From Zea mays (lineage: Eukaryota; Streptophyta; Magnoliopsida; Poales; Poaceae), in NCBI RefSeq assembly GCF_902167145.1, contig NC_050097.1:227311034-227375033 (forward strand): a stretch of 64,000 bases of DNA. Direction: 5' to 3'. The stretch's first letter is position 1. Each line of letters begins with the position of its first letter. The notes beneath the pieces are model-generated. The model worked only from the letters and a program-made list of their open reading frames with translations, was not told the DNA's origin and searched no databases. The translations under genes were made by a program, and so were the position numbers. Shown here piece by piece: positions 21,807-32,127 of this stretch.

Positions 21807-23128
21807 TGAAAGGGAATTAGGCTTACACCTAGTTCCTAAATAATTTTGGTGGTTGAATTGCCCAACACAAATATTGGACTGACTAGTTTTCTCTAGTGTA
21901 TAAGTTATACAGGTGCAAAAGGTTCACATCTAGCCAATAAAAAGATCAAGTGTTGGATTCAATAAAGGAGCAAAGGGGCAACCGAGGGCACCCCTGGTCT
22001 GGCGCACCGGACTGTCCGGTGTGCCACCGGACAGTGAACAGTACCTGTCCGGTGCACCAGGGAACTCAGACTCAAACTCTTCACCCTCGGAATTTCTCGG
22101 AAGACGGCGCGCTATAATTCACCGGACTGTCCGGTGTGCACCGGACATGTCCGGTGCTCCAAGGAAGCTCGGCCTCCTGAACTCGCCAGCCTCGGGTTCG
22201 CGCGGCAGCCGCTCCGCTATAATTCACCGGACTGTCCGGTGTACACCGGACTGTCCGGTGTGCCAGCAGAGCAACGGCTCCCTGCGGCGCCAACGGCTCC
22301 CTGCGGTGCATTAAATGCGCGCGCAGCGCGCGCAGACGTCAGGGCTGCCCATACCGGTGCACCGGACATCAAACAGTGCATGTCCGGTGTGCACCGGACA
22401 CCCAGGCGGGCCCACAAGTCAGAAGCTCCAACTGCTAGAATCCAACGGCAGTGATGACGTGGCAGGGGCACCGGACTGTCCGGTGTGCACCGGACTGTCC
22501 GGTGCGCCATCGAACAGAAGGCTCCAGCCAACGGTCAAGTTTGGTGGTTGGGGCTATAAATACCCCAACCACCCCACCATTCATTGCATCCAAGTTTCCC
22601 ACTTCTCAACTACTACAAGAGCTCTAGGCATTCAATTCTAGACACATTCAAAGAGATCAAATCCTCTCCAATTCCACACAAAACCCTAGTGACTAGAGAG
22701 AGTGATTTGCCGTGTTCATTTGAGCTCTTGCGCTTGGATTGCTTCTTTTCTTTCTCACTTGTTCTTGAGATCACAACTCCATTGTAATCAAGGCAAGAGG
22801 CACCAATTGTGTGGTGGCCCTTGCGGGGAAGTTTTGTTCCCGGCTTTGATTAGAGAAGAGAAGCTCACTCGGTCCGAGGGACCGTTTGAGAGAGGGAAGG
22901 GTTGAAAGAGACCCGGCCTTTGTGGCCTCCTCAACGGGGAGTAGGTTTGCAAGAACCGAACCTCGGTAAAACAAATCTCCGTGTCTCACTTGCTTATTCG
23001 CTTGGGATTTGTTTTGCGCCCTCTCTCGCGGACTCGTTTATATTTCTAACGCTAACCCGGCTTGTAGTTGTGTTTATATTTGTAAATTTCAGTTTCGCCC
23101 TATTCACCCCCCCTCTAGGCGACTATCA
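21807..23128 (+). repeat. 5' LTR of the Sirevirus
   Basis: 1322 bp, TGAAAGGG...GACTATCA. U3 carries perfect CACCGGACTGTCCGGTG-type palindromes near 22004, 22120, 22139, 22224, 22243, 22469 and 22487, plus half-sites. A TATA box (TATAAAT) lies at 22555-22561. Short frames inside the LTR are fortuitous. Confidence 0.95.
22555..22561 (+). promoter_or_regulatory. TATA box of the Sirevirus LTR promoter
   Basis: TATAAAT in a GGGCTATAAATACCCC context, about 570 bp before the LTR end and just downstream of the palindrome cluster. It would drive full-length genomic RNA. The 3' LTR copy is at 30759-30765. Confidence 0.7.
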
Positions 23129-23130
23129 AT

Positions 23131-23142
23131 TGGTATCAGAGC
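23131..23142 (+). promoter_or_regulatory. Primer binding site, initiator Met tRNA (Sirevirus)
   Basis: TGGTATCAGAGC, two bases after the LTR end, complementary to the 3' end of initiator Met tRNA. Confidence 0.9.
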
Positions 23143-23173
23143 CCGGTGCTTCATTAGAGCCTAACCGCTCGAA

Positions 23174-25864
23174 GTGATGTCGGGAGATCACGCCAAGAAG
23201 GAGATGGAGACCGGCGAGAAGCCCACTACAAGCTACGGGAGCACTTCATCGGAAGAGTCCCGCACCAAAAGGAGGGAGAAGAAGAAGAGCTCCTCCAACA
23301 AAGGGAAGGAGAAGAAATCTTCTTCTCACCACAAAGAGAAGAAGGAAAAATCTTCTTCCCACAAGCCGCATCGGAAAGGCGACAAGCACAAGAGGATGAG
23401 GAAGGTGGTCTACTACGAGACCGACACTTCATCGACTTCTACCTCCGACTCCGATGCGCCCTCCGTCACTTCTAAGCGCCAAGAGCGCAAGAAGTACAGT
23501 AAGATCCCCCTATGCTACCCTCGCATTTCCAAACATACACCTTTACTTTCCGTCCCATTAGGCAAACCACCAACTTTTGATGGTGAAGATTACGCTAGGT
23601 GGAGCGATTTAATGCGATTTCATCTAATCTCGCTCCACAAAAGCATATGGGATGTTGTTGAGTTTGGTGCGCAGGTACCATCCGTAGGGGATGAAAACTA
23701 TGATGAGGATGAGGTGGCCCAAATCGAGCACTTCAACTCTCAAGCCACAACCATACTCCTTGCCTCTCTAAGCAAGGAAGAATACAACAAAGTGCAAGGG
23801 TTGAAAAATGCAAAAGAGATTTGGGATGTGCTCAAAACTGCGCACGAGGGAGATGAGCTCACCAAGATCACCAAGCGGGAAACGATCGAGGGGGAGCTCG
23901 GTCGGTTCCGGCTTCAAAAAGGGGAGGAGCCACAACACATGTACAACCGGCTCAAGACTTTGGTGAACCAAGTGCGCAACCTCGGGAGCAAGAAGTGGGA
24001 TGACCACGAAGTGGTAAATGTTATTTTAAGATCTCTCATTTTTCTTAATCCCACTCAAGTTCAATTGATTCGTGGTAATCCTAGATATACTAAAATGACC
24101 CCCGAGGAAGTTATCGGGCATTTTGTAAGTTTTGAGTGCATGATAGAAGGCTCGAGGAAAATCAACGAGCTTGGCGACCCATCCGAAGCCCAACCCGTTG
24201 CATTCAAGGCAACGGAGGAGAAGAAGGAGGAGGCTACACCAAGTCGACAACCAATCGACGCCTCCAAGCTCGACAATGAGGAAATGGCGCTCGTCATCAA
24301 GAGCTTCCGTCAAATCCTCAAACAAAGGAGGGGGAAAGACTACAAGTCCCGCTCCAAGAAAGTTTGCTACAAGTGTGGTAAGCCCGGTCATTATATTGCT
24401 AAATGTCCTATGTCTAGTGACAGTGACCGAGGCGACGACAAGAAGGGGAGAAGAAAGGAGAAGAAAAGGTACTACAAGAAGAAGGGCGGCGATGCCCATG
24501 TTTGTCGGGAATGGGACTCCGACGAGAGCTCAAGCGACTCCTCCGACGACGAGGACGCCGCCAACATCGCCGTCACCAAGGGACTCCTCTTCCCCAACGT
24601 CGGCCACAAGTGCCTCATGGCAAAGGACGGCAAAAAGAAGGTTAAATCTAAATCCTCCACTAAATATGAATCCTCTAGTGATGACAATGCTAGTGATGAG
24701 GAAGATAATTTACGTTCCCTTTTTGCCAACCTTAACATAGCTCAAAAAGAAAAATTGAATGAACTGGTTAGTGCTATTCATGAAAAGGATGACCTTTTGG
24801 ATTCCCAAGAGGATTGTCTAATTAAAGAAAACAAAAAACATGTTAAGGTTAAAAAGGCTTATGCTCTTGAGATAGAGAAATGTGAAAAATTATCTATTGA
24901 GCTAAGCACTTGCCGTGAGATGATTGACAACCTTAGACATGAAAATGCTAGTTTAAATGCTAAGGTTGATTCACATGTTTGTAATGTTTCAATTCACAAT
25001 TCTAGAGATAATAATGATGATTTGCTTGCTAGGATTGAAGAATTAAACATTTCTCTTGCTAGCCTTAGATTAGAGAATGAAAATTTGATTGCTAAGGCTA
25101 AAGATTTTGATGTTTGCAATGCTACTATTTCCGACCTTAGAACTAAGAATGAAATATTGCATGCTAAGGTTGTAGAACTTAAATCTTGCAAACCCTCTAC
25201 ATCTAATATTGAGCATGTTTCTATTTGCACTAGATGTAGAGATATTGATGTTAATGCTATTCTTGATCATATGGCTTTAATTAAACAACAAAATGATCAT
25301 ATAGCAAAATTAGATGCTAAAATTGCCGAGCACAACCTAGAAAATGAGAAATTTAAATTTGCTCGGAGTATGCTTTATAATGGGAGACGCCCTGGCATTA
25401 AGGATGGCATTGGCTTCCAAAGGGGAGATAATGTCAAACTTAATGCCCCTCCAAAGAACTTATCTAACTTTGTTAAGGGCAAGGCTCCCATGCCTCAGGA
25501 TAACGAGGGTTACATTTTGTACCCTGCCGGCTATCCTGAGAGCAAAATTAGAAAGATTCATTCTAGGAAGTCTCACTCTGGCCCTAATCATGCTTTCATG
25601 TATAAGGGTGAGACATCTAGATCTAGGCAACCAACCCATGCCAAGTTGCCTAGAAAGAAAACCACTAATGCATCAAATGATCATGCCATTTCATTTAAAA
25701 CTTTTGATGCATCTTATGTGCTTACTAGCAAATCCGGCAAGGTAGTTGCCAAATTTGTTGGGGGCAAACACAAGGGTTCCAAGACTTGTGTTTGGGTACC
25801 CAAAGTTCTTGTTTCTAATGCCAAAGGACCCAAAACCGTTTGGGTACCTAAAGTCAAGAACTAA
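23174..25864 (+). CDS. gag: Sirevirus gag (nucleocapsid polyprotein)
   Basis: Intact frame of 896 codons; the ATG at 23174 is the first after the primer site. Residues 1-110 are Lys/Ser/Glu-rich and low in complexity. Residues about 130-330 hold the copia gag core (PTFDGEDYARWSDLM near the start). A CCHC zinc knuckle lies at about 398-411 (CYKCGKPGHYIAKC) and binds element RNA. Residues about 520-750 are Leu/Glu/Lys/Asn-rich with heptads, a long coiled coil, then a basic tail. Gag of this length with a coiled-coil extension is typical of Sireviruses, whereas other copia gags are much shorter. It ends at TAA 25862. The protease is in the +1 frame downstream, so making Gag-Pol needs frameshift, splicing or another bypass. 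Confidence 0.92.
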   Translation: MMSGDHAKKEMETGEKPTTSYGSTSSEESRTKRREKKKSSSNKGKEKKSSSHHKEKKEKSSSHKPHRKGDKHKRMRKVVYYETDTSSTSTSDSDAPSVTSKRQERKKYSKIPLCYPRISKHTPLLSVPLGKPPTFDGEDYARWSDLMRFHLISLHKSIWDVVEFGAQVPSVGDENYDEDEVAQIEHFNSQATTILLASLSKEEYNKVQGLKNAKEIWDVLKTAHEGDELTKITKRETIEGELGRFRLQKGEEPQHMYNRLKTLVNQVRNLGSKKWDDHEVVNVILRSLIFLNPTQVQLIRGNPRYTKMTPEEVIGHFVSFECMIEGSRKINELGDPSEAQPVAFKATEEKKEEATPSRQPIDASKLDNEEMALVIKSFRQILKQRRGKDYKSRSKKVCYKCGKPGHYIAKCPMSSDSDRGDDKKGRRKEKKRYYKKKGGDAHVCREWDSDESSSDSSDDEDAANIAVTKGLLFPNVGHKCLMAKDGKKKVKSKSSTKYESSSDDNASDEEDNLRSLFANLNIAQKEKLNELVSAIHEKDDLLDSQEDCLIKENKKHVKVKKAYALEIEKCEKLSIELSTCREMIDNLRHENASLNAKVDSHVCNVSIHNSRDNNDDLLARIEELNISLASLRLENENLIAKAKDFDVCNATISDLRTKNEILHAKVVELKSCKPSTSNIEHVSICTRCRDIDVNAILDHMALIKQQNDHIAKLDAKIAEHNLENEKFKFARSMLYNGRRPGIKDGIGFQRGDNVKLNAPPKNLSNFVKGKAPMPQDNEGYILYPAGYPESKIRKIHSRKSHSGPNHAFMYKGETSRSRQPTHAKLPRKKTTNASNDHAISFKTFDASYVLTSKSGKVVAKFVGGKHKGSKTCVWVPKVLVSNAKGPKTVWVPKVKN

Positions 25865-25877
25865 ATTTGTTTTGTAG

Positions 25878-28800
25878 GTTTATGCATCCGGGGGCTCAAG
25901 TTGGATACTCGATAGCGGGTGCACAAACCACATGACCGGGGAGAAAAGGATGTTCTCCTCATATGAGAAAAACAAAGATCCCCAACGAGCTATCACATTC
26001 GGGGATGGAAATCAAGGGTTGGTCAAAGGTTTGGGTAAAATTGCTATTTCACCTGACCATTCCATTTCCAATGTTTTTCTTGTTGATTCATTAGATTACA
26101 ACTTGCTTTCTGTTTCCCAATTATGTCAAATGGGCTACAACTGTCTTTTTACTGATATAGGTGTCACTGTCTTTAGAAGAAGTGATGATTCAATAGCATT
26201 TAAGGGAGTGTTGGAGGGTCAGCTATACCTGGTAGATTTTGATAGAGCTGAACTCGACACTTGCTTAATTGCTAAGACTAACATGGGTTGGCTCTGGCAC
26301 CGCCGACTAGCCCATGTTGGAATGAAGAATCTTCATAAGCTTCTAAAGGGAGAACACATTTTAGGATTAACAAATGTTCATTTTGAGAAAGACAGGATTT
26401 GTAGTGCATGTCAGGCGGGGAAGCAAGTTGGAGTCCATCATCCACACAAGAACATCATGACGACCGACAGGCCGCTTGAGCTACTCCACATGGATCTATT
26501 CGGCCCGATTGCTTACATAAGTATCGGCGGGAGTAAGTATTGTCTTGTTATTGTGGATGATTATTCTCGCTTCACTTGGGTATTCTTTTTACAGGAAAAA
26601 TCTCAAACCCAAGAGACCTTAAAGGGATTCTTGAGACGAGCTCAAAATGAGTTCGGCTTAAGGATCAAGAAAATAAGAAGCGACAACGGGACGGAGTTCA
26701 AGAACTCTCAAATTGAAGGCTTCCTTGAGGAGGAGGGCATCAAGCATGAGTTCTCCTCCCCCTACACGCCACAACAAAATGGTGTAGTGGAGAGGAAGAA
26801 TCGAACTCTATTGGACATGGCAAGAACCATGCTTGATGAGTACAAGACACCGGACCGGTTTTGGGCCGAAGCGGTCAACACCGCCTGCTACGCCATCAAC
26901 CGGTTATATCTTCACCGAATCCTCAAGAAGACATCATATGAACTCCTAACCGGTAAAAAGCCCAACATTTCATATTTTAGAGTTTTTGGTAGCAAATGCT
27001 TCATTCTTATTAAAAGAGGTAGAAGATCTAAATTTGCTCCTAAAACTGTAGAAGGCTTTTTACTTGGTTATGACTCAAACACAAGGGCATATAGGGTCTT
27101 TAACAAGTCCACTGGACTAGTTGAAGTTTCTTGTGACGTTGTGTTTGATGAAACTAACGGCTCTCAAGTAGAGCAAGTTGATCTTGATGAGATAGGTGAA
27201 GAACAGGCTCCATGCATCGCGCTAAGGAACATGTCCATCGGGGATGTGTGTCCTAAGGAATCCGAAGAGCCTCCAAGTACACAAGATCAACCATCCTCCT
27301 CCATGCAAGCATCTCCACCAACTCAAAATGAGGATGAGGCTCAAAATGATGAAGAGCAAAATCAAGAAGACGAACCACCTCAAGATGATAGCAATGATCA
27401 AGGGGGAGATATAAATGATCAAGAAAAGGAGGATGAGGAAGAACCAAGACCGCCACACCCAAGAGTCCACCAAGCAATCCAACGAGATCACCCCGTCGAC
27501 ACCATCCTCGGCGACATTCATAAGGGGGTAACTACTCGATCTCGGGTTGCTCATTTTTGTGAACATTACTCTTTTGTTTCCTCTATTGAGCCACACAGGG
27601 TAGAGGAAGCTCTCCAAGATTCGGATTGGGTGGTGGCGATGCAAGAGGAGCTCAACAATTTCACGAGGAATGAGGTCTGGCATTTAGTTCCACGTCCTAA
27701 CCAAAATGTTGTAGGAACCAAATGGGTCTTCCGCAACAAGCAAGATGAGCATGGTGTGGTGACAAGGAACAAAGCTCGACTCGTAGCCAAAGGGTATTCA
27801 CAAGTCGAAGGTTTGGATTTCGGTGAAACCTATGCACCCGTAGCTAGGCTTGAGTCAATTCGCATATTATTGGCCTATGCTACTTACCATGGCTTTAAGC
27901 TCTATCAAATGGACGTGAAAAGTGCCTTCCTCAATGGACCGATCAAGGAAGAGGTCTATGTTGAGCAACCTCCCGGCTTTGAAGACAGTGAGTATCCTAA
28001 TCATGTCTATAGGCTCTCTAAGGCGCTTTATGGGCTCAAGCAAGCCCCAAGAGCATGGTATGAATGCCTTAGAGATTTCCTTATTGCTAATGGCTTCAAA
28101 GTCGGCAAGGCCGATCCTACACTCTTTACTAAAACTCTTGAAAATGACTTGTTTGTATGCCAAATTTATGTTGATGATATTATATTTGGGTCTACTAACG
28201 AGTCTACATGTGAAGAGTTTAGTAGGATCATGACACAGAAATTCGAGATGTCGATGATGGGGGAGTTGAAGTATTTTCTAGGATTCCAAGTCAAGCAACT
28301 CCAAGAGGGCACCTTCATTAGCCAAACAAAGTACACTCAAGACATTCTTGCTAAGTTTGGGATGAAGGATGCCAAGCCCATCAAGACACCCATGGGAACA
28401 AATGGGCATCTCGACCTCGACACGGGAGGTAAGTCCGTGGATCAAAAGGTATACCGGTCGATGATTGGTTCATTGCTTTATTTATGTGCATCTCGACCGG
28501 ACATTATGCTTTCCGTTTGCATGTGTGCAAGATTCCAATCCGACCCTAAGGAATCACACCTTACGGCCGTAAAACGAATCTTGAGATATTTGGCTTATAC
28601 ACCTAAGTTTGGGCTTTGGTACCCTCGGGGATCCACATTTGATTTACTTGGTTATTCGGATGCCGATTGGGCGGGGTGCAAAATCAATAGGAAGAGCACA
28701 TCGGGGACTTGCCAGTTCTTGGGAAGATCCTTGGTGTCTTGGGCTTCAAAGAAGCAAAATTCGGTCGCTCTTTCCACCGCCGAAGCCGAGTACATTGCCG

Positions 28801-29123
28801 CAGGACATTGTTGCGCGCAATTGCTTTGGATGAGGCAAACCCTGCGGGACTACGGTTACAAACTAACCAAAGTCCCTTTGCTATGTGATAATGAGAGTGC
28901 AATCAAAATGGCCGACAATCCCGTCGAGCATAGCCGCACTAAGCACATAGCCATTCGGTATCATTTTCTTAGGGATCACCAACAAAAGGGGGATATCGAG
29001 ATTTCTTACATTAATACTAAAGATCAATTAGCCGATATCTTTACCAAGCCACTTGATGAACAATCTTTTACCAGACTTAGGCATGAGCTCAATATTCTTG
29101 ATTCTAGAAATTTCTTTTGCTAA
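25878..29123 (+). CDS. pol: Sirevirus pol: protease, integrase, RT, RNase H
   Basis: Open from 25878, after an in-frame TAG at 25875. The first Met, at 25932, lies after the protease active site DSG (Asp at 25911), so that Met cannot be the true start. Numbering from that Met: GAG-pre-integrase His/Cys motif at about 115-160 ([12 protein letters not shown]...CSACQ); integrase Asp in HMDLFGP (about 187), Asp in IRSDNGTEF (about 250) and Glu in NGVVERKN (about 287); RT YVDD near 747; RNase H with [14 protein letters not shown] and CDNESAIK; ends at 1063. Every catalytic residue I looked for is present and there is no internal stop. Gag and pol are in different frames with a short gap containing TTTGTTTTGTAG, which resembles a 3' splice site. 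The protein acts in cytoplasmic particles, then in the nucleus for integration. Confidence 0.93.
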   Translation, partial: VYASGGSSWILDSGCTNHMTGEKRMFSSYEKNKDPQRAITFGDGNQGLVKGLGKIAISPDHSISNVFLVDSLDYNLLSVSQLCQMGYNCLFTDIGVTVFRRSDDSIAFKGVLEGQLYLVDFDRAELDTCLIAKTNMGWLWHRRLAHVGMKNLHKLLKGEHILGLTNVHFEKDRICSACQAGKQVGVHHPHKNIMTTDRPLELLHMDLFGPIAYISIGGSKYCLVIVDDYSRFTWVFFLQEKSQTQETLKGFLRRAQNEFGLRIKKIRSDNGTEFKNSQIEGFLEEEGIKHEFSSPYTPQQNGVVERKNRTLLDMARTMLDEYKTPDRFWAEAVNTACYAINRLYLHRILKKTSYELLTGKKPNISYFRVFGSKCFILIKRGRRSKFAPKTVEGFLLGYDSNTRAYRVFNKSTGLVEVSCDVVFDETNGSQVEQVDLDEIGEEQAPCIALRNMSIGDVCPKESEEPPSTQDQPSSSMQASPPTQNEDEAQNDEEQNQEDEPPQDDSNDQGGDINDQEKEDEEEPRPPHPRVHQAIQRDHPVDTILGDIHKGVTTRSRVAHFCEHYSFVSSIEPHRVEEALQDSDWVVAMQEELNNFTRNEVWHLVPRPNQNVVGTKWVFRNKQDEHGVVTRNKARLVAKGYSQVEGLDFGETYAPVARLESIRILLAYATYHGFKLYQMDVKSAFLNGPIKEEVYVEQPPGFEDSEYPNHVYRLSKALYGLKQAPRAWYECLRDFLIANGFKVGKADPTLFTKTLENDLFVCQIYVDDIIFGSTNESTCEEFSRIMTQKFEMSMMGELKYFLGFQVKQLQEGTFISQTKYTQDILAKFGMKDAKPIKTPMGTNGHLDLDTGGKSVDQKVYRSMIGSLLYLCASRPDIMLSVCMCARFQSDPKESHLTAVKRILRYLAYTPKFGLWYPRGSTFDLLGYSDADWAGCKINRKSTSGTCQFLGRSLVSWASKKQNSVALSTAEAEYIAAGHCCAQLLWMRQTLRDYGYKLTKVPLLCDNESAIKMADNPVEHSRTKHIAIRYHFLRDHQQKGDIEISYINTKDQLADIFTKPLDEQSFTRLRHELNILDSRNFFC

Positions 29124-30010
29124 ACTTGCACACATAGCTCTTTTGAATACCTTTGATCATATCTCTTTTATATGCTATGACTAATGTGTTTTCAAGTTTA
29201 TTTCAAACCAAGTCATAGGCATATTGAAAGGGAATTGGAGTCTTCGGCGAAGACAAAGGCTTCCACTCCGTAACTCATGCTTCGCCACCACTCCGAGCAA
29301 CTCTCTCTTCTTTGGGGGAGAAATGAGCATCAAGGAAAAGGACTTCATCCTTGGGGGAGAGAGAGTAAAAGCTCAAACGCAAAAGAACCGGACCTCGTCT
29401 TTGGTATAATCTTAACTCATTTACTTATGACCAAAGGGGAGGAACTTACTTCGAGGGCTCTAATGATTCCGTTTTTGGCGATTCATGCCAAAAAGGGGGA
29501 GAAATGAGCCCAAAGCAAAAGGACCGCACCACCACCACCAAATTCAAAAACTTAGTGCTTTCCAAAAGTCTTTATCATTTGGTATCCTATTGTGTTCAAA
29601 AGGGGGAGAAAGTAGTATTTCAGAAATGGTATATCAAAACCCTCTTGAACACTAAGAGGTGGATCTCTTTTAGGGGGAGTTTTGTTTAGTCAAAGGAAAA
29701 GCATTTGAAATAGGGGGAGACAATTTCAAATCTTGAAAATGCTTTGCAAACTCTTATTCATGTACCTTTGACTATTTGCAAAAGATCTTTGAAATGGATT
29801 TACAAAAAGAATTTGCAAAAACAAAACATGTGGTGCAAACGTGGTCCAAAATGTTATATAAGAAAGAAACATTCCTTGCATATCTTGTAAGTAGTTATAT
29901 TGGCTCAATTCCAAGTAACCTTTGCACTTACATTATGTAAGCTAGTTCAATTATGCACTTCTATATTTGCTTTGGTTTGTGTTGGCATCAATCACCAAAA
30001 AGGGGGAGAT
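29124..30010 (+). promoter_or_regulatory. Non-coding 3' region with multiple polypurine tracts
   Basis: No coding potential is evident. GGGGGAG-type motifs recur at about 29313, 29352, 29435 (GGGGAGG), 29494, 29601, 29672 and 29712, and the last (AAAAAGGGGGAGAT, 29997-30010) abuts the 3' LTR and is the functional polypurine tract by position. Repeated polypurine motifs here are a described Sirevirus feature. Confidence 0.85.
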
Positions 30011-31332
30011 TGAAAGGGAATTAGGCTTACACCTAGTTCCTAAATAATTTTGGTGGTTGAATTGCCCAACACAAATATTGGACTGACTAGTTTGCTCTAG
30101 TGTATAAGTTATACAGGTGCAAAAGGTTCACATCTAGCCAATAAAAAGATCAAGTGTTGGATTCAATAAAGGAGCAAAGGGGCAACCGAGGGCACCCCTG
30201 GTCTGGCGCACCGGACTGTCCGGTGTGCCACCGGACAGTGAACAGTACCTGTCCGGTGCACCAGGGAACTCAGACTCAAACTCTTCACCCTCGGAATTTC
30301 TCGGAAGACGGCGCGCTATAATTCACCGGACTGTCCGGTGTGCACCGGACATGTCCGGTGCTCCAAGGAAGCTCGGCCTCCTGAACTCGCCAGCCTCGGG
30401 TTCGCGCGGCAGCCGCTCCGCTATAATTCACCGGACTGTCCGGTGTACACCGGACTGTCCGGTGTGCCAGCAGAGCAACGGCTCCCTGCGGCGCCAACGG
30501 CTCCCTGCGGTGCATTAAATGCGCGCGCAGCGCGCGCAGACGTCAGGGCTGCCCATACCGGTGCACCGGACATCAAACAGTGCATGTCCGGTGTGCACCG
30601 GACACCCAGGCGGGCCCACAAGTCAGAAGCTCCAACTGCTAGAATCCAACGGCAGTGATGACGTGGCAGGGGCACCGGACTGTCCGGTGTGCACCGGACT
30701 GTCCGGTGCGCCATCGAACAGAAGGCTCCAGCCAACGGTCAAGTTTGGTGGTTGGGGCTATAAATACCCCAACCACCCCACCATTCATTGCATCCAAGTT
30801 TCCCACTTCTCAACTACTACAAGAGCTCTAGGCATTCAATTCTAGACACATTCAAAGAGATCAAATCCTCTCCAATTCCACACAAAACCCTAGTGACTAG
30901 AGAGAGTGATTTGCCGTGTTCATTTGAGCTCTTGCGCTTGGATTGCTTCTTTTCTTTCTCACTTGTTCTTGAGATCACAACTCCATTGTAATCAAGGCAA
31001 GAGGCACCAATTGTGTGGTGGCCCTTGCGGGGAAGTTTTGTTCCCGGCTTTGATTAGAGAAGAGAAGCTCACTCGGTCCGAGGGACCGTTTGAGAGAGGG
31101 AAGGGTTGAAAGAGACCCGGCCTTTGTGGCCTCCTCAACGGGGAGTAGGTTTGCAAGAACCGAACCTCGGTAAAACAAATCTCCGTGTCTCACTTGCTTA
31201 TTCGCTTGGGATTTGTTTTGCGCCCTCTCTCGCGGACTCGTTTATATTTCTAACGCTAACCCGGCTTGTAGTTGTGTTTATATTTGTAAATTTCAGTTTC
31301 GCCCTATTCACCCCCCCTCTAGGCGACTATCA
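30011..31332 (+). repeat. 3' LTR of the Sirevirus
   Basis: 1322 bp, matching the 5' LTR except for the single base at 30094 that I could find. Followed by the target duplication GCTGT. Confidence 0.95.
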
Positions 31333-31337
31333 GCTGT

Positions 31338-31490
31338 TTTGTAGCAGTATTTTTTGTCATGGATGGGTTCATTATGCTTGTTACTGGCCGACGTAGGGGG
31401 GCCCTTATCCGTATCTTGGGTCCTATTGGACCTTTTTCTCCTTCTTAATATATATTCGCGCAGTTCTCTTGCGCTTTCAAGAAAAGCCCT
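31338..31490 (+). mobile_element. LINE (L1-type) 3' tail, right part
   Basis: Contains the 3'-terminal signature common in grass L1 elements: CTTCTTAATATATATTCG, then CGCAGTTCTCTTGCGC, then TTCAAGAAAA. The Sirevirus split this tail from its left part before 21802. Confidence 0.6.
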
Positions 31491-31717
31491 TATCTTGACT
31501 TATCATTGAGCAAACCTTGTGTCCAATACAGAGGTGAAAAATCATGTTTTATCGATATGATGAAGAAAAATAAAATATGCAAATGTTTAGATGTAACCCT
31601 AGCAAAAAAAACATATATCCTGGTATGTACATTCAACAATGGACTTGAAGTCTTCTGCTAATCTACTTGGGTGCGCTTAGCAAACAGGTTAAAATCTAAT
31701 TTTTCTCTACTACCAAT

Positions 31718-32119
31718 TATAGATGGCCAATAAGCATGAGGCCCGCGAGCCCAACACAAAGCCCGCTGTTTGGGCCCGGTCCGAGCCCGGCACGGCCCGG
31801 TTCTATGCGGGCCCAGACCGGCCCGGCACGAATAAGTGGGTCGGGCTCAGATAGGAAACTAGGCACGGTGAGCTAGCCTGGCACGGCCCGTTTACCTCTA
31901 AGCCCGTTAAGCCTACTTTTTTACACTAAAACGTGCTTACCGGCTCGTTTAGCCCATTTTTTCGTACTAAACGGGCTGGCTCGGACCGTTTAGTCCCGCT
32001 GCGGGCCGGGCTCGGACAGGAAATTGAGCCCGCGTGCTTAGACGGTCCGGCCCGGTTTTCTAACCGTGTCTGGCGGGCCGGGCCGGGCCGGGCCGGGACG
32101 GCCCGTTTGGCCATCTCTA
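31718..32119. mobile_element. Non-autonomous hAT element, 402 bp
   Basis: Inverted ends TATAGATGGCCAA and TAGAGATGGCCAA (one mismatch) are flanked by a perfect 8-bp duplication CTACCAAT (31710-31717, 32120-32127). Eight bases is the hAT hallmark. The interior is rich in GGCCCGG modules, with four GGGCC units in tandem near 32077-32098. No coding capacity. Confidence 0.85.
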
Positions 32120-32127
32120 CTACCAAT

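Larger units (their letters stand above)
21807..31332 (+). mobile_element. Complete young Sirevirus-lineage Ty1/copia retrotransposon
   Basis: 9526 bp with 1322-bp LTRs (21807-23128, 30011-31332), a perfect 5-bp target duplication GCTGT (21802-21806, 31333-31337), primer site, open gag, open pol and a terminal polypurine tract. I found one difference between the LTRs (T at 21890, G at 30094), so insertion is recent; at a commonly used grass rate near 1.3e-8 per site per year this is of the order of 30,000 years. Sirevirus features: the large gag with long C-terminal coiled-coil region, the pol linker [27 protein letters not shown] palindromes in U3 and a run of polypurine motifs between pol and the 3' LTR. 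It resembles the Opie/Ji/Giepum group; I cannot assign the family. Confidence 0.95.

Noticed and set aside
22021..23177. Clusters of 60-108 codon frames, repeated at 30225-31396
   Set aside because: They are inside the Sirevirus LTRs and translate the palindromic repeats; both copies are identical because the LTRs are.
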